Positions 6,944-15,532 of a DNA stretch of 57,479 nt are shown piece after piece; within the stretch, counting starts at the first letter, position 1; every line of letters starts with the position of its first letter. The stretch is taken from the NCBI GenBank assembly GCA_039801905.1, contig JBDRVQ010000008.1, positions 1 through 57,479 of the forward strand, in the 5' to 3' direction. Below the pieces are notes generated by a model. It saw only the letters and a program-made list of their open reading frames with translations. It did not search any database and was not told where the DNA came from. Source of the DNA: a candidate division WOR-3 bacterium. GTDB lineage: Bacteria; Hydrothermota; Tepidihabitantia; Tepidihabitantales; JBDRVQ01. The position numbers were made by a program, and so were the translations under genes.

Positions 6944-8208
6944 GATACCAGAAACCGAAGGGGACAAAGGACTTTTTACCACCGGAGGCGAAAAGGGCAA
7001 CCGCTTTGGAGGAGAAATTCCGAAAGGTCTGTTCCCTCTTCGGTTGCCAAGAGATCCGAACGCCGATCTTGGAACATAGTGAACTATTCCTCAGAACCAC
7101 TGGCGAAGGAAGCGATATTGTGCAGAAGGAGATGTATCTCTTTAAGGATAAAGGCGGTCGGGAGTTGGCGCTCCGGCCCGAAGGGACACCCGGGGTATTA
7201 AGGGCGGTAATTGAAGGGAAATTGAAATTGCCTCTCCGGCTTTTCTATCTGGGACCGATGTTCCGTTATGAGAAACCCCAAAAGGGGAGATTACGTCAGC
7301 ATACCCAGTTGGGAGTAGAAATTTTAGGGGAGGAAGGACCCTATGCCGATGCGGAATTAATCCTTCTGGGCAAAGAGTTCTTTTTTGAGATTGGGATTAA
7401 AGATTACACGGTCCATGTCAATAGCCTCGGCTGCCAAAGATGTAGTAATCCCTTCAAGGAGGAGTTGAAGAGTTTCCTTAGGGAGAAGAGAGAGGGGCTC
7501 TGTTCCGATTGCCAAGAGCGCCTCCTGAAAAATCCCTTGCGGGTCTTTGATTGTAAAAACGAAGAGTGCCAAAAAATTTATGAGGCGGCACCAAAGATCA
7601 GTAATTTCCTCTGCCCTTCCTGTGCTCAACATTTTGCCTCTTTCCTCTCCTATCTTTCGGAGATGGGGATAAAGAATTATCAGATCCATGAGAGGTTGGT
7701 GCGGGGGATTGACTATTACACCCGAACGGTATTTGAGTTTGTCTCCGAAAAACTCGGCTCCCAGAATAGTTTTGGCGGCGGGGGACGTTATGATAACCTC
7801 CTCTCGCAGTTGGGTGGGGAAGAGAGACCGGCGATCGGTTTTGCCTTAGGTTTGGAAAGACTCCTTCTCCTCACCGCGGAGGAGAAAGAAGAGAATAATT
7901 TAACCTTTCTTATCTTCCTCTCGTTTGAAGATTTCCGAAGGGGAAAGGAGGTTATTAGCCAACTTCGTTCTTCGGATATCCCCCTGATTGTGGGGGAGGT
8001 GGGTGAGAAGTTGAAGAAGCAGTTGAAGAGGGCAAATACCTATAATGCCCGCTGGGTCCTAATCTTGGGAGAGGAGGAATGGAAAAAAGGGGTAATTGGC
8101 GTCAAGGATATGGCTGAAGGGAAGCAGTGGGAGATAAAGAGGGAGGAGGTGGTAGATTTTATTCTTGGTGGCGGGGACATTGGGGGGCGATGGGTAAAGA
8201 GAGGATAA
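6940..8208 (+). CDS. hisS: Histidyl-tRNA synthetase
   Basis: 422 aa. Class II signatures: motif 2 FRYEKPQKGRLRQHTQLGVE (~109-128), the histidine-binding RGIDYYTRTVFEF (~255-267), and motif 3 ERPAIGFALGLERL (~295-308). A cysteine-rich insert with four CxxC-like pairs (~165-228) is present, as in many bacterial HisRS. The C-terminal anticodon-binding domain begins near FLIFLSF. It charges tRNA-His. The last 50 nt overlap the end of the convergent DUF177 gene, so the C-terminal GGGDIGGRWVKRG is read from sequence shared with that gene. Confidence 0.95.
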   Translation: MRYQKPKGTKDFLPPEAKRATALEEKFRKVCSLFGCQEIRTPILEHSELFLRTTGEGSDIVQKEMYLFKDKGGRELALRPEGTPGVLRAVIEGKLKLPLRLFYLGPMFRYEKPQKGRLRQHTQLGVEILGEEGPYADAELILLGKEFFFEIGIKDYTVHVNSLGCQRCSNPFKEELKSFLREKREGLCSDCQERLLKNPLRVFDCKNEECQKIYEAAPKISNFLCPSCAQHFASFLSYLSEMGIKNYQIHERLVRGIDYYTRTVFEFVSEKLGSQNSFGGGGRYDNLLSQLGGEERPAIGFALGLERLLLLTAEEKEENNLTFLIFLSFEDFRRGKEVISQLRSSDIPLIVGEVGEKLKKQLKRANTYNARWVLILGEEEWKKGVIGVKDMAEGKQWEIKREEVVDFILGGGDIGGRWVKRG

Positions 8209-8587
8209 TGGTGTCCCGGATCAAAGGCTCTAAGTTGATAAAATCCCCACGATAATAGACCCGGTCAATCTCTTCGTCATCCAAATCTAAGTTAGGAGGT
8301 AATCTCTTCTCATCCCCCTTCACATAACAACTGACAAAATCCTCGGAAAAGTCGCGGAGAAACCTTTCACCACAATAGGCACAGGTCACTTCCCCTCTAA
8401 AAATTAGAGAGCCTGTGATTAAGACCTTCTCCCCACTCTTTTGAAGAGTCATCTTCATTCGGATCTCACTCTTCATTATCAGATCCTCAATTTCCAAATC
8501 CTCGGATTTGATTATCCATTCCAAATCGTTTCTCCCTTCTTTTAAGTCTTTAAGGAAAACGAGAAATTTTCTTTCCCTCTTTTTCAT
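8159..8587 (-). CDS. DUF177 (YceD-like) protein
   Basis: 142 aa. It shows the family layout: LEWIIKSEDLEIED, LITGSLIFRGEVTCAYCGERF with a CxxC pair, a conserved acidic stretch (LDLDDEEIDRVYYRGDFINL) and EPLIRDTIILSLPIAPQC. DUF177 genes usually sit directly before rpmF (ribosomal protein L32) and have been linked to 23S rRNA metabolism. Here the 3' end runs 50 nt into hisS from the opposite side, the final Cys-rich tail is short (CPRHQE), and no rpmF follows. It overlaps the MoxR gene stop by 4 nt. Confidence 0.8.
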   Translation of the reverse strand: MKKRERKFLVFLKDLKEGRNDLEWIIKSEDLEIEDLIMKSEIRMKMTLQKSGEKVLITGSLIFRGEVTCAYCGERFLRDFSEDFVSCYVKGDEKRLPPNLDLDDEEIDRVYYRGDFINLEPLIRDTIILSLPIAPQCPRHQE

Positions 8588-9576
8588 AGGTCGCGCAATA
8601 AATTGTCAATTATCATCTCCGGTTTTATCCCATCCGCTTCCGCCTGGAAGTTAGTCACTAACCGGTGTCTTAAGACCGGATGGGCAACCGCCTTGATGTC
8701 TTCAATCGTTGGTGTATACCTCCCAAAAAGGATTGCCCGGGTCTTCGCCCCCAAGATTAAATACTGGGAAGCACGCGGTCCACATCCCCAGGCGATGTAA
8801 TCTTTAATATACTTAAAGGAATTATTGGCGGAAGGTCTGGTTGCCGCGACAAAACGGACCGCATAGTCAATCACCTCTTCTGAGACCGGAACCCGCCTCA
8901 AAAGTTTCTGTAATTTGATAATCTCTTCACCGTTTAAGACCTTTTTCAATTGGGGTTGATAAGAGGAGGTGGTCTGTTTCACAATCTCCTTCTCCTCGTT
9001 AAAGGATGGGTAGTCAATATAGATGGAGAACATAAATCGGTCCAACTGGGCCTCGGGAAGGGGATAGGTCCCTTCCATCTCAATCGGGTTTTGAGTTGCT
9101 AACACGAAAAAAGGCAAAGGGAGGGGATAGGTCTCACTGCCCACACTCACCCGGTATTCCTGCATCGCCTGGAGTAAAGCGGCTTGGGTCTTGGGAGGGG
9201 TGCGGTTAATCTCATCCGCCAGGACGATATTGGCAAAGATCGGTCCTTTCACAAACCGGAAGACACGTTTGCCCGTGGTTTTATCCTCCTCCACCATCTC
9301 GGTTCCGGTAATATCCGAAGGCATCAGATCGGGAGTGAATTGGATTCTCTTGAAAGAGAGGTCTAAGACCTCAGCCAAGGTATTGACTAACAGGGTCTTC
9401 GCTAACCCGGGAACGCCGATGATTAAGGCATGCCCATTCGCCAGAAGGCAGATCAAAATCTTTTCGATCACTTCCTTCTGACCGACAATCACCTTCGCCA
9501 CCTCTTCCTCAATCAGCTGGCGGGCCGCTTTTAGTTTTTTGATCGCTTCTAAGTCGTGCTCTTCGGGAATGGTCAT
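8584..9576 (-). CDS. MoxR-family AAA+ ATPase
   Basis: 330 aa. Walker A GVPGLAKT (~58-65), Walker B with sensor VLADEINRTPPKTQAALLQA (~119-138), and the arginine-finger region YPLPEAQLDRFMF are all typical of MoxR (AAA_3) with its lid domain at the end. MoxR ATPases act as chaperones that help load cofactors or assemble complexes, often next to von Willebrand domain proteins; none is seen here, but a DUF4159 gene of the type often grouped with MoxR lies just across the divergent promoter region. Confidence 0.92.
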   Translation of the reverse strand: MTIPEEHDLEAIKKLKAARQLIEEEVAKVIVGQKEVIEKILICLLANGHALIIGVPGLAKTLLVNTLAEVLDLSFKRIQFTPDLMPSDITGTEMVEEDKTTGKRVFRFVKGPIFANIVLADEINRTPPKTQAALLQAMQEYRVSVGSETYPLPLPFFVLATQNPIEMEGTYPLPEAQLDRFMFSIYIDYPSFNEEKEIVKQTTSSYQPQLKKVLNGEEIIKLQKLLRRVPVSEEVIDYAVRFVAATRPSANNSFKYIKDYIAWGCGPRASQYLILGAKTRAILFGRYTPTIEDIKAVAHPVLRHRLVTNFQAEADGIKPEMIIDNLLRDL

Positions 9577-9583
9577 ATTTTAG

Positions 9584-9611
9584 ATTTTACAAAAGATAGA
9601 AGGAAAGTCAA
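9584..9611 (-). promoter_or_regulatory. Promoter of moxR-DUF177 (leaderless)
   Basis: Minus strand: TTGACT (9611-9606), 16-nt spacer, TAAAAT (9589-9584), 7 nt to the ATG at 9576. It is back-to-back with the GTPase promoter, with 4 nt between the two -35 boxes. Confidence 0.78.
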
Positions 9612-9615
9612 ATGG

Positions 9616-9643
9616 TTGACGAAAAGAAAAATTTTTTTATCAT
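9616..9643 (+). promoter_or_regulatory. Promoter of the TGS GTPase operon (leaderless)
   Basis: TTGACG (9616-9621), 16-nt spacer rich in A and T, TATCAT (9638-9643), 8 nt to the ATG at 9652. Confidence 0.65.
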
Positions 9644-9651
9644 TAATTAAA

Positions 9652-10590
9652 ATGCCCGCCAACTTGACACCGGAGTATCTGGCGGCGGAAGAACGGTTCC
9701 GCCAGGCGAAAACTTTGGAGGAGAAGATCTTTGCCCTAAAAGAGATGCTGGCGACAGTGCCCAAGCATAAGGGGACAGAGAAACTCCAGAAGGAGATAAA
9801 GACGAAATTGTCCAAATACCAGAAGGAGTTACAGAAAAGACCAGCCACCCGCCGCACGATCTTCTATCACTTTGAAAAGAAAGGAGCCGGACAGGTCGCA
9901 GTCTTTGGCTTTGCCAATGCCGGAAAGTCGGCATTAGTGAAGACTTTAACCCGAGCCAATACCGAAGTCGCCCCTTATCCTTTTACAACGAAAATCCCAG
10001 TTGACGGGATGATGCCTTATGAGAATGTCCAGATCCAAATCATTGACACCCCACCCTTAACCACTAAGCCCGAGCCTTGGTATTTCCATATCCTCCGTTC
10101 GGCAGATTCTCTCATCTACCTCTTAGATTTAGCCTCCGACGATTTACTGAGTGACTACGAGAAGGGCTTTGAGATCTTAGAAAAGGGGAGAATCTCTCGG
10201 GAAAGAGTTTCCCTTATCGTCGGCAATAAGATTGATACCGAAGAAGGAAAGGTGGGGGGAGAATTTCTAAGAGAGATTTGCCCCAATTTAGTGGCCATCG
10301 CCGCGGAAAAGGGGCTGGGGATTGAAGAGCTGAAGGAGAAGATCTTTTTTAGTTTAGAAATAATCCGGGTCTACACGAAACCACCGCAAGAGAAACCCGA
10401 CTTCTCAGAGCCGATTATCTTAAAGAAGAATGCTTCGGTTTTAGATGCCGCCCAGAAGTTACATAAGGACTTCGCCCGCAATCTGAAATATGCTCGGATC
10501 TGGTCAAAAGATAACCGAGTCTTTTCCGGGCAAAGGGTAGAGAGTAGTTTTATCTTAAAGGATGGGGATATTATTGAGTTCCATGTATAA
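9652..10590 (+). CDS. OBG/DRG-like GTPase with TGS domain
   Basis: 312 aa from the ATG at 9652. The frame is open upstream to 9556, but that part covers the divergent promoters. Positively charged N-terminal helices (~5-65) precede the GTPase fold: G1 GFANAGKSAL (~86-95), G2 around YPFTTKIP, G3 DTPP (~132), G4 NKID. The C-terminal ~70 residues (IILKKNASVLDAAQKLHKDF, ending FILKDGDIIEFHV) form a TGS domain. The order matches DRG-type GTPases linked to ribosome and tRNA functions, otherwise most typical of archaea and eukaryotes; DRG-like proteins also occur in scattered bacteria. Confidence 0.85.
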   Translation: MPANLTPEYLAAEERFRQAKTLEEKIFALKEMLATVPKHKGTEKLQKEIKTKLSKYQKELQKRPATRRTIFYHFEKKGAGQVAVFGFANAGKSALVKTLTRANTEVAPYPFTTKIPVDGMMPYENVQIQIIDTPPLTTKPEPWYFHILRSADSLIYLLDLASDDLLSDYEKGFEILEKGRISRERVSLIVGNKIDTEEGKVGGEFLREICPNLVAIAAEKGLGIEELKEKIFFSLEIIRVYTKPPQEKPDFSEPIILKKNASVLDAAQKLHKDFARNLKYARIWSKDNRVFSGQRVESSFILKDGDIIEFHV

Positions 10591-11245
10591 AAATTTTGTC
10601 GTCTTGACCTTTACCCTTTACACTTTAAGTTATCTTTTTAGTTCTCAAGCGAGCCCCGGGCAAATCACCCTTGCCCGGCTCCGTTACCAAGGGGGTGGGG
10701 ATTGGTATAATGACCCGGATGCCTTACCCAATCTGGCAAGAGAGATAAATAGAAGGACCAGTTTGCAGGTTAACTTAGAAGAGGCGCGGGTTTCATTACT
10801 GGAAGAAAATCTATTCAATTACCCATTTCTCTTTCTCACCGGTCACGGGAATATCTCCTTCTCCGAAGAAGAAGTGAAAAGACTTAGGTTGTATCTGGAA
10901 AGGGGTGGTTTTCTTTATGCCGATGATGACTACGGTATGGATGAGAGTTTTAGAAGGGAGATGAAGAAGGTCTTCCCCAATTCCGAACTGGTGGAAGTTC
11001 CTTTCTCCCATCCGATCTATCATATCTTCTATTCCTTCCCCAATGGTCTGCCGAAAATCCATGAGCATCGTGAAGGGCGACCGAAAGGTTTTGGTATTTT
11101 TTATAAAGGCCGGCTCTGTTGTTTTTATACCTGGAATACTAATATCTCGGATGGCTGGACGGATGCCCACAACGACCCAGAAGAAAAGAGGGAAGAGGCA
11201 TTCCGGATGGGGATAAATATCGTCCTCTTTTCCCTTTTCTATTGA
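10583..11245 (+). CDS. DUF4159 secreted protein
   Basis: 220 aa from the ATG at 10583, which overlaps the GTPase stop; another ATG at 10562 would add seven residues that spoil the signal peptide. The N-terminus (YKNFVVLTFTLYTLSYLFSS) is a signal peptide. Family features: ITLARLRYQGGGDWYNDPDALPNLAREINRRT, FLFLTGHGNISFSEEEVKRL, GGFLYADDDYG and a closing stretch with RMGINIV. DUF4159 has a GATase-like fold and often occurs with MoxR and vWA proteins; its biochemical role is not established. Confidence 0.8.
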   Translation: MYKNFVVLTFTLYTLSYLFSSQASPGQITLARLRYQGGGDWYNDPDALPNLAREINRRTSLQVNLEEARVSLLEENLFNYPFLFLTGHGNISFSEEEVKRLRLYLERGGFLYADDDYGMDESFRREMKKVFPNSELVEVPFSHPIYHIFYSFPNGLPKIHEHREGRPKGFGIFYKGRLCCFYTWNTNISDGWTDAHNDPEEKREEAFRMGINIVLFSLFY

Positions 11246-11269
11246 CTTTTCTCTTCTTTTCCCTATAAT
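11242..11269 (+). promoter_or_regulatory. Promoter of proS operon (leaderless)
   Basis: TTGACT (11242-11247), 16-nt spacer, perfect TATAAT (11264-11269), then 7 nt to the ATG at 11277. The -35 box lies just after the end of the DUF4159 gene. Confidence 0.85.
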
Positions 11270-11276
11270 TCGGGTT

Positions 11277-12704
11277 ATGAAGGAATTGCCCAAAAAGGCG
11301 AATCTTTCCGAATGGTACACCTCGGTTTGCTTAAAAGCGGAACTAGCGGATTATGCGCCAATCCGGGGCTGTATGGTAATTAGACCCTACGGCTTCGCCA
11401 TCTGGGAGAAGATCAGAAGTTATCTTGATGAAAAATTTCGCTTGCTGGGGGTAAAGAATTGCTACTTCCCCATCTTCATCCCCGAGAGTTTATTGGAGAG
11501 GGAAAGGGAGCATATCTCTGGTTTTGCCCCCCAATGCGCTTGGGTGGAGAAAGGCGGAGAGGAAAGTCTTTCCGAGAGGCTTGCCTTAAGACCAACTTCC
11601 GAGGCGATCATCTGCTCTATGTTTGCCAAATGGGTCTCTTCTTATCGCTTTTTACCGGTCTTAATCAATCAGTGGGTGAATGTGATCCGCTGGGAAAAAT
11701 CAACCCGGCTCTTTTTAAGAACGACGGAGTTCCTTTGGCAGGAGGGCCATACCCTCCACCGCACAGAGAAAGAAGCCGAGGAGTTTGCCTTAAAAATCTT
11801 AGAAATCTATCGCCTTTTCTTCACCGATTTTCTATCAATCCCGGTGCTCGTCGGTAAGAAGCCCCCCAGTGAGAAATTTGCCGGGGCTAAAACTACCTAT
11901 ACCTTAGAGGCCTTAATGCCCGATGGCCAGGCGCTCCAAGCCGGAACATCCCACAACCTCGGGACAAATTTTAGTGAGGCTTTCCAGATAAAGTATCTGG
12001 CGGAAGATAATCAGGAGAAATATCCCTACGGCACCTCCTGGGGAATTTCTACCCGAGTGATTGGGGCTTTGATTATGACCCACGGCGATGATAAGGGGCT
12101 TATCCTTCCCCCGACGGTCGCCCCCATCCAAATAGTTATCGTTCCCATTTTTACCAAAGAAGAGAGGGTGAATGAGAAGTTGCGGGAGAAGGGAGAAAAT
12201 CTCCTCTGTTGCCTCACCCAACAAGGATTTTCTGCCCATTTTGATAAGAGAGAAGAATATTCGCCCGGTTGGAAGTTTAACGAATGGGACTTAAAGGGAA
12301 TCCCTCTGCGGGTTGAGATTGGAGAGAAGGAATTAAAAGAAGGGAAATTGACAATAAAAACCAGGCTCGGAGAGAGGGAGGAGGTAAAAGTTGAAGATTT
12401 TCTCTTAAATACCAACTCCTTCTTAGAAAAGGTCCAAAAGAGACTTTACGAACGGGCAAAGGATTTCCTCTCTTTGCGGACTATTACCGCCTCTTCCCTT
12501 TCCCAATTTAAGGAAGAGATGGCGACGCGTCCGGGGTTTATTAAAGTCTCTTGGTGCGGCAAACAGGAATGTGAAAATAGAATTAGAAAGGAGACCCAAA
12601 CTTCCCCCCGGCTCATTCCCGTTGATTTCTCTTCTTGTAATCGGCCCTGCCTTGTTTGCCAAGGGGAGGGAAGATTTACTGTCTATTATGCTCGGGCTTA
12701 TTAA
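11277..12704 (+). CDS. proS: Prolyl-tRNA synthetase, archaeal/eukaryotic type (ProS type 3)
   Basis: 475 aa, the length of the short archaeal-type enzyme, without the YbaK-like editing insertion of the long bacterial type. Motif 1 region LADYAPIRGCMVIRPYGFAI (~23-42), motif 2 RLFLRTTEFLWQEGHTLH (~144-161) and motif 3 YGTSWGISTRVIGALIMTHG are present; the C-terminal zinc-like domain has CGKQECENRI and CNRPCLVCQGEG and ends in Tyr as in this subtype. It charges tRNA-Pro. It heads an operon with a membrane methyltransferase and the aspartyl-tRNA synthetase. Confidence 0.93.
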   Translation: MKELPKKANLSEWYTSVCLKAELADYAPIRGCMVIRPYGFAIWEKIRSYLDEKFRLLGVKNCYFPIFIPESLLEREREHISGFAPQCAWVEKGGEESLSERLALRPTSEAIICSMFAKWVSSYRFLPVLINQWVNVIRWEKSTRLFLRTTEFLWQEGHTLHRTEKEAEEFALKILEIYRLFFTDFLSIPVLVGKKPPSEKFAGAKTTYTLEALMPDGQALQAGTSHNLGTNFSEAFQIKYLAEDNQEKYPYGTSWGISTRVIGALIMTHGDDKGLILPPTVAPIQIVIVPIFTKEERVNEKLREKGENLLCCLTQQGFSAHFDKREEYSPGWKFNEWDLKGIPLRVEIGEKELKEGKLTIKTRLGEREEVKVEDFLLNTNSFLEKVQKRLYERAKDFLSLRTITASSLSQFKEEMATRPGFIKVSWCGKQECENRIRKETQTSPRLIPVDFSSCNRPCLVCQGEGRFTVYYARAY

Positions 12705-13185
12705 AAAGGTCTATTCCTACCGGGGGGAGATTGGCGCGATTGCCTTCTTTATCCTCTATCCCTTCTTTTCCCCAAAAGAGGAGGTTTTACTCTGGACGTT
12801 TCTTCTTTTAGGTGTTGGTCTATTCCTTCGGGCATGGGCACGGGGTTATATCGGGGAAAAAAGTGCAAGCGAGAAGATGGAGATAAGAGAGGTCCATAAT
12901 TCCGGGATTTATAAAATCCGCCATCCCCTCTATCTGGGGAATTTCTTTTTAACCCTGGGTGTCCTTCTCTATGCCTCCCCCCCAACCTTCCTGTTTTTTC
13001 TTTTTTTCTCTCTCTTTCTTATTGAATACCTCTCGTTTATCTATCTGGAGGAGGTATTCCGGAAAGGGAAGAAGTCTATTGAGGAGAAATTCTCCTTAAA
13101 GAGATCTCTCTTAGAGGTGAAGACAGTTTTTATCCTCTTCTTAATTTTTTTCCTTCTCTACCTCAAAACATGGAAAGGGTCTTAG
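12688..13185 (+). CDS. Isoprenylcysteine methyltransferase-like membrane protein (PEMT/ICMT fold)
   Basis: 165 aa from the ATG at 12688, inside the 3' end of proS (17-nt overlap); upstream frame belongs to proS coding sequence. It has about four to five membrane segments (IGAIAFFILYPFF, LLWTFLLLGVGLFLRAWARG, LYLGNFFLTLGVLLYA, FLFFLFFSLFLIEYLSF and a C-terminal helix). The signature GIYKIRHPLYLGNFFLTLG, then IYLEEVFRKG, is the SAM-binding RHPxYxG...EE pattern of this family. The substrate is unknown, perhaps a lipid or small hydrophobic molecule. Confidence 0.75.
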   Translation: MLGLIKKVYSYRGEIGAIAFFILYPFFSPKEEVLLWTFLLLGVGLFLRAWARGYIGEKSASEKMEIREVHNSGIYKIRHPLYLGNFFLTLGVLLYASPPTFLFFLFFSLFLIEYLSFIYLEEVFRKGKKSIEEKFSLKRSLLEVKTVFILFLIFFLLYLKTWKGS

Positions 13186-14438
13186 GGCGCGACTTTAAGA
13201 GATTTATCGGAAAAGAGATACTCTTTAAGGGTTGGTTGGCTCAGATAAGGAAATTGGGGGGGATAACTTTTCTTCTCTTGCGCGACCGGACCGGAGAGAT
13301 CCAAGGGGTCTTAGAGAAGAGAAGTCTCTTTTTACCTCCTAAGGAGTCCTGCGTGGAGGTGGTGGGGGTAGTGAAACAGGAGAGGCAGGCACCGGGGGGA
13401 ATAGAACTTGTAATTAAAGAGATAAAGACCATCTCGGAGGCGAAAGAACTACCATTTGAGATCGGGCGGGAGAGATACCTGAATGTGAAATTGGATACCC
13501 TTCTTGACTATCGGCCCTTGGTTTTAAGAAATCCGAAGGTGGGGACGATATTTCGGGTGGAGGCGGAGATTGTTAAAAACTTTCGGGAGTTTTTAACCAA
13601 AAAGGACTTTTTGGAGGTCTTTACCTCAAAGATTATCTCCCAGGCGACGGAAGGTGGTTCGGCTCTCTTCAAGATCCAGTATTTTGAACAAGAGGCTTAT
13701 CTCACCCAGAGCCCCCAGTTTTATAAACAGATGCTGGTTGGGGCAGGCTACGAGCGGGTATTTGAGGTGGGCTTTGTTTATCGGGCGGAAGAGCATGACA
13801 CCTCGCGCCATCTCAACGAGTATCTCTCTTTGGACTTAGAGATGGGTTTCATTTCCGATGAGGGGGAGGTGATGGATCTGGAGGAGGAGTTATTGAGGTA
13901 TATCATCTCGCGCCTTAATGAGCGACAAGACTACCTTAAAGTTTTTGGGATTTCCGAGATTTCTTTTCCGAAGGGGATTCCGCGGATTACATTTGAGGAG
14001 GCGAAGGAGATTCTTTCCGGGGATAAGGGGTGTGATTTAACCTTTGAGGAGGAGAGGAATTTGGCAAGGTATGTTAAGGAGAGGTATGATTCGGACTTTG
14101 TTTTTGTGACCAAGTTTCCCTATTTTTTGCGTCCCTTTTATACGATGCCGGATGAGAAGAGGCCATATTGTCGGAGTTTTGATTTACTTTATCGGGGGGT
14201 GGAGGTGACGACGGGGAGTCAGAGGATTCATGAGGCGAAGGTTTTAAGGGATAATTTGGTGGCGTTTGGGCTCCGGCCGGAGGATTTCGGGTTTTATTTA
14301 ATGATATTTGATTATGGGATGCCGCCCCACGGGGGACTGGCGATTGGGTTGGAGAGATTGACGGTGGGTTTATTGGGGTTGAGGAATATTCGGGAGGCGA
14401 GTTTATTCCCCCGCGATAGAAAACGCCTTATTCCATAA
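13170..14438 (+). CDS. aspS: Aspartyl-tRNA synthetase, archaeal (probably non-discriminating) type
   Basis: 422 aa. N-terminal OB-fold anticodon-binding domain (ILFKGWLAQIRKLGGITFLL, ~18-37), class II motif 1 near VRNPKV-like RNPKVGTIFRVEAEIV, motif 2 FVYRAEEHDTSRHLNEY (~210-226), and motif 3 GGLAIGLERLTVGLLGL near the end, closing FPRDRKRLIP. It is the short AspRS/AsnRS form of archaea, without the GAD insertion of bacterial AspRS. Such enzymes often charge both tRNA-Asp and tRNA-Asn; which applies here depends on whether gatCAB and asnS exist elsewhere. It overlaps the preceding gene by 16 nt. Confidence 0.88.
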   Translation: MERVLGRDFKRFIGKEILFKGWLAQIRKLGGITFLLLRDRTGEIQGVLEKRSLFLPPKESCVEVVGVVKQERQAPGGIELVIKEIKTISEAKELPFEIGRERYLNVKLDTLLDYRPLVLRNPKVGTIFRVEAEIVKNFREFLTKKDFLEVFTSKIISQATEGGSALFKIQYFEQEAYLTQSPQFYKQMLVGAGYERVFEVGFVYRAEEHDTSRHLNEYLSLDLEMGFISDEGEVMDLEEELLRYIISRLNERQDYLKVFGISEISFPKGIPRITFEEAKEILSGDKGCDLTFEEERNLARYVKERYDSDFVFVTKFPYFLRPFYTMPDEKRPYCRSFDLLYRGVEVTTGSQRIHEAKVLRDNLVAFGLRPEDFGFYLMIFDYGMPPHGGLAIGLERLTVGLLGLRNIREASLFPRDRKRLIP

Positions 14439-14456
14439 CTATGAAAGAATACCCCC

Positions 14457-14484
14457 TTGACTCTTTTAGGAAAATAAATATAAT
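14457..14484 (+). promoter_or_regulatory. Promoter of the cell-surface operon
   Basis: TTGACT (14457-14462), 16-nt spacer, perfect TATAAT (14479-14484). Unlike the leaderless cases, the start codon lies 50 nt downstream and has a strong Shine-Dalgarno site, so this mRNA should carry a leader of ~40 nt. Confidence 0.85.
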
Positions 14485-14534
14485 ACAAAGATTAGAATAT
14501 GTTTTTTCTAAATTGTGCATCTGAAGGAGGATAT

Positions 14535-15524
14535 ATGTTTAAATTTCTCTTAGTTTTTTTTCTTTTTCTTCTCTTTTTTGGGTGTGGGAATCCACCACCC
14601 CCAGAATTCTTCTCCGGAACTAATCTTGACTCTCTCTCTATCCGCGCCATCGCCGAAACCACCCGCGCCTTCCAAATCACCGCCTTCTCCGATTCCCTCA
14701 TCCCCCTAGACTCCTCTTCCTTCGCCATCCTCTCCCGATACGCCCGCAAGGCTTCCGACCGCTCCCAGGCAAAGTTTTTAACCACTTCCTTCGGCCTAAA
14801 AATCGTCTCGGAAAAAGTTAATGACACCCTTCTCTTTATTAAAGACACCACCGCCACCCTTATCTTGAGGAGGGAATTGACCGGAGAGTTGTCTTTAAGA
14901 ATCTGTTCCATCACCCCCTATGATTCCAATGCCGGTATGTATGATACGCTCTTTCTTCCGGTTGACTCCGTCGTGAAGAAGTCCTTCCGTGCCACCACTT
15001 GGCAGTGGGGTCATTTTGAGCCGATAAAGAAGGATACCGCGGAAAGGACCTGGCGGTTAGTAAAGATTACCGGCTGTTATGTCATCTCCATCCCGGATGA
15101 GGAAAACTCTGTGCTCATCCCCTACCCGGTCGCTTTAATCTCTCCTGATAAGGTAGACTCGGTATTCTCGTTTGGCTATATGTCGCCCCGGGATTCAACG
15201 AAGTTTGGGGACCGCCGTCTCTATTATTATCTTGACACCGCCTGTCTTAAGAAAGATTCCCTTCTCTTCTTTACCGGAGGCAAGACCTTAAAGGCAAATA
15301 TCACCCCTTGGTTAAATCCCGACGACACGGTGTTAAAATTTATCTCGTTTATGGACAACTCGGTGATGGAGAGAAAGGAGGCGATGGCGGGGATTACTCT
15401 CCCCACCTTCTCTCTCCCCACCTTCTTTCGGATTAACCTCATGGTCTTCACCTGTGAGGCTTTAACTTATGAGAAGAAAAATCTGAGAGGCATAATCTGG
15501 GGTGTCAGTTCCCGGATAAAGTAG
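14535..15524 (+). CDS. Lipoprotein of unknown function
   Basis: 329 aa. The ATG at 14535 is preferred over an upstream ATG at 14499 because GAAGGAGG lies 4 nt before it and it gives a clean lipoprotein signal (FKFLLVFFLFLLFFGCG with the lipid-bearing Cys near residue 17). The mature part is rich in Ser, Thr and Asp, with beta-type alternation, and I recognise no domain. It is the first gene of the operon with the TonB-dependent receptor, the T9SS cargo protein and the PorV-like protein, so it probably sits in the outer membrane with them. Confidence 0.75.
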   Translation: MFKFLLVFFLFLLFFGCGNPPPPEFFSGTNLDSLSIRAIAETTRAFQITAFSDSLIPLDSSSFAILSRYARKASDRSQAKFLTTSFGLKIVSEKVNDTLLFIKDTTATLILRRELTGELSLRICSITPYDSNAGMYDTLFLPVDSVVKKSFRATTWQWGHFEPIKKDTAERTWRLVKITGCYVISIPDEENSVLIPYPVALISPDKVDSVFSFGYMSPRDSTKFGDRRLYYYLDTACLKKDSLLFFTGGKTLKANITPWLNPDDTVLKFISFMDNSVMERKEAMAGITLPTFSLPTFFRINLMVFTCEALTYEKKNLRGIIWGVSSRIK

Positions 15525-15532
15525 GAGGGTCT

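Noticed and set aside
9556-9651. Upstream extension of the TGS GTPase
   Set aside because: This part contains both divergent promoters and the start of the MoxR gene; the ATG at 9652 fits promoter and family.
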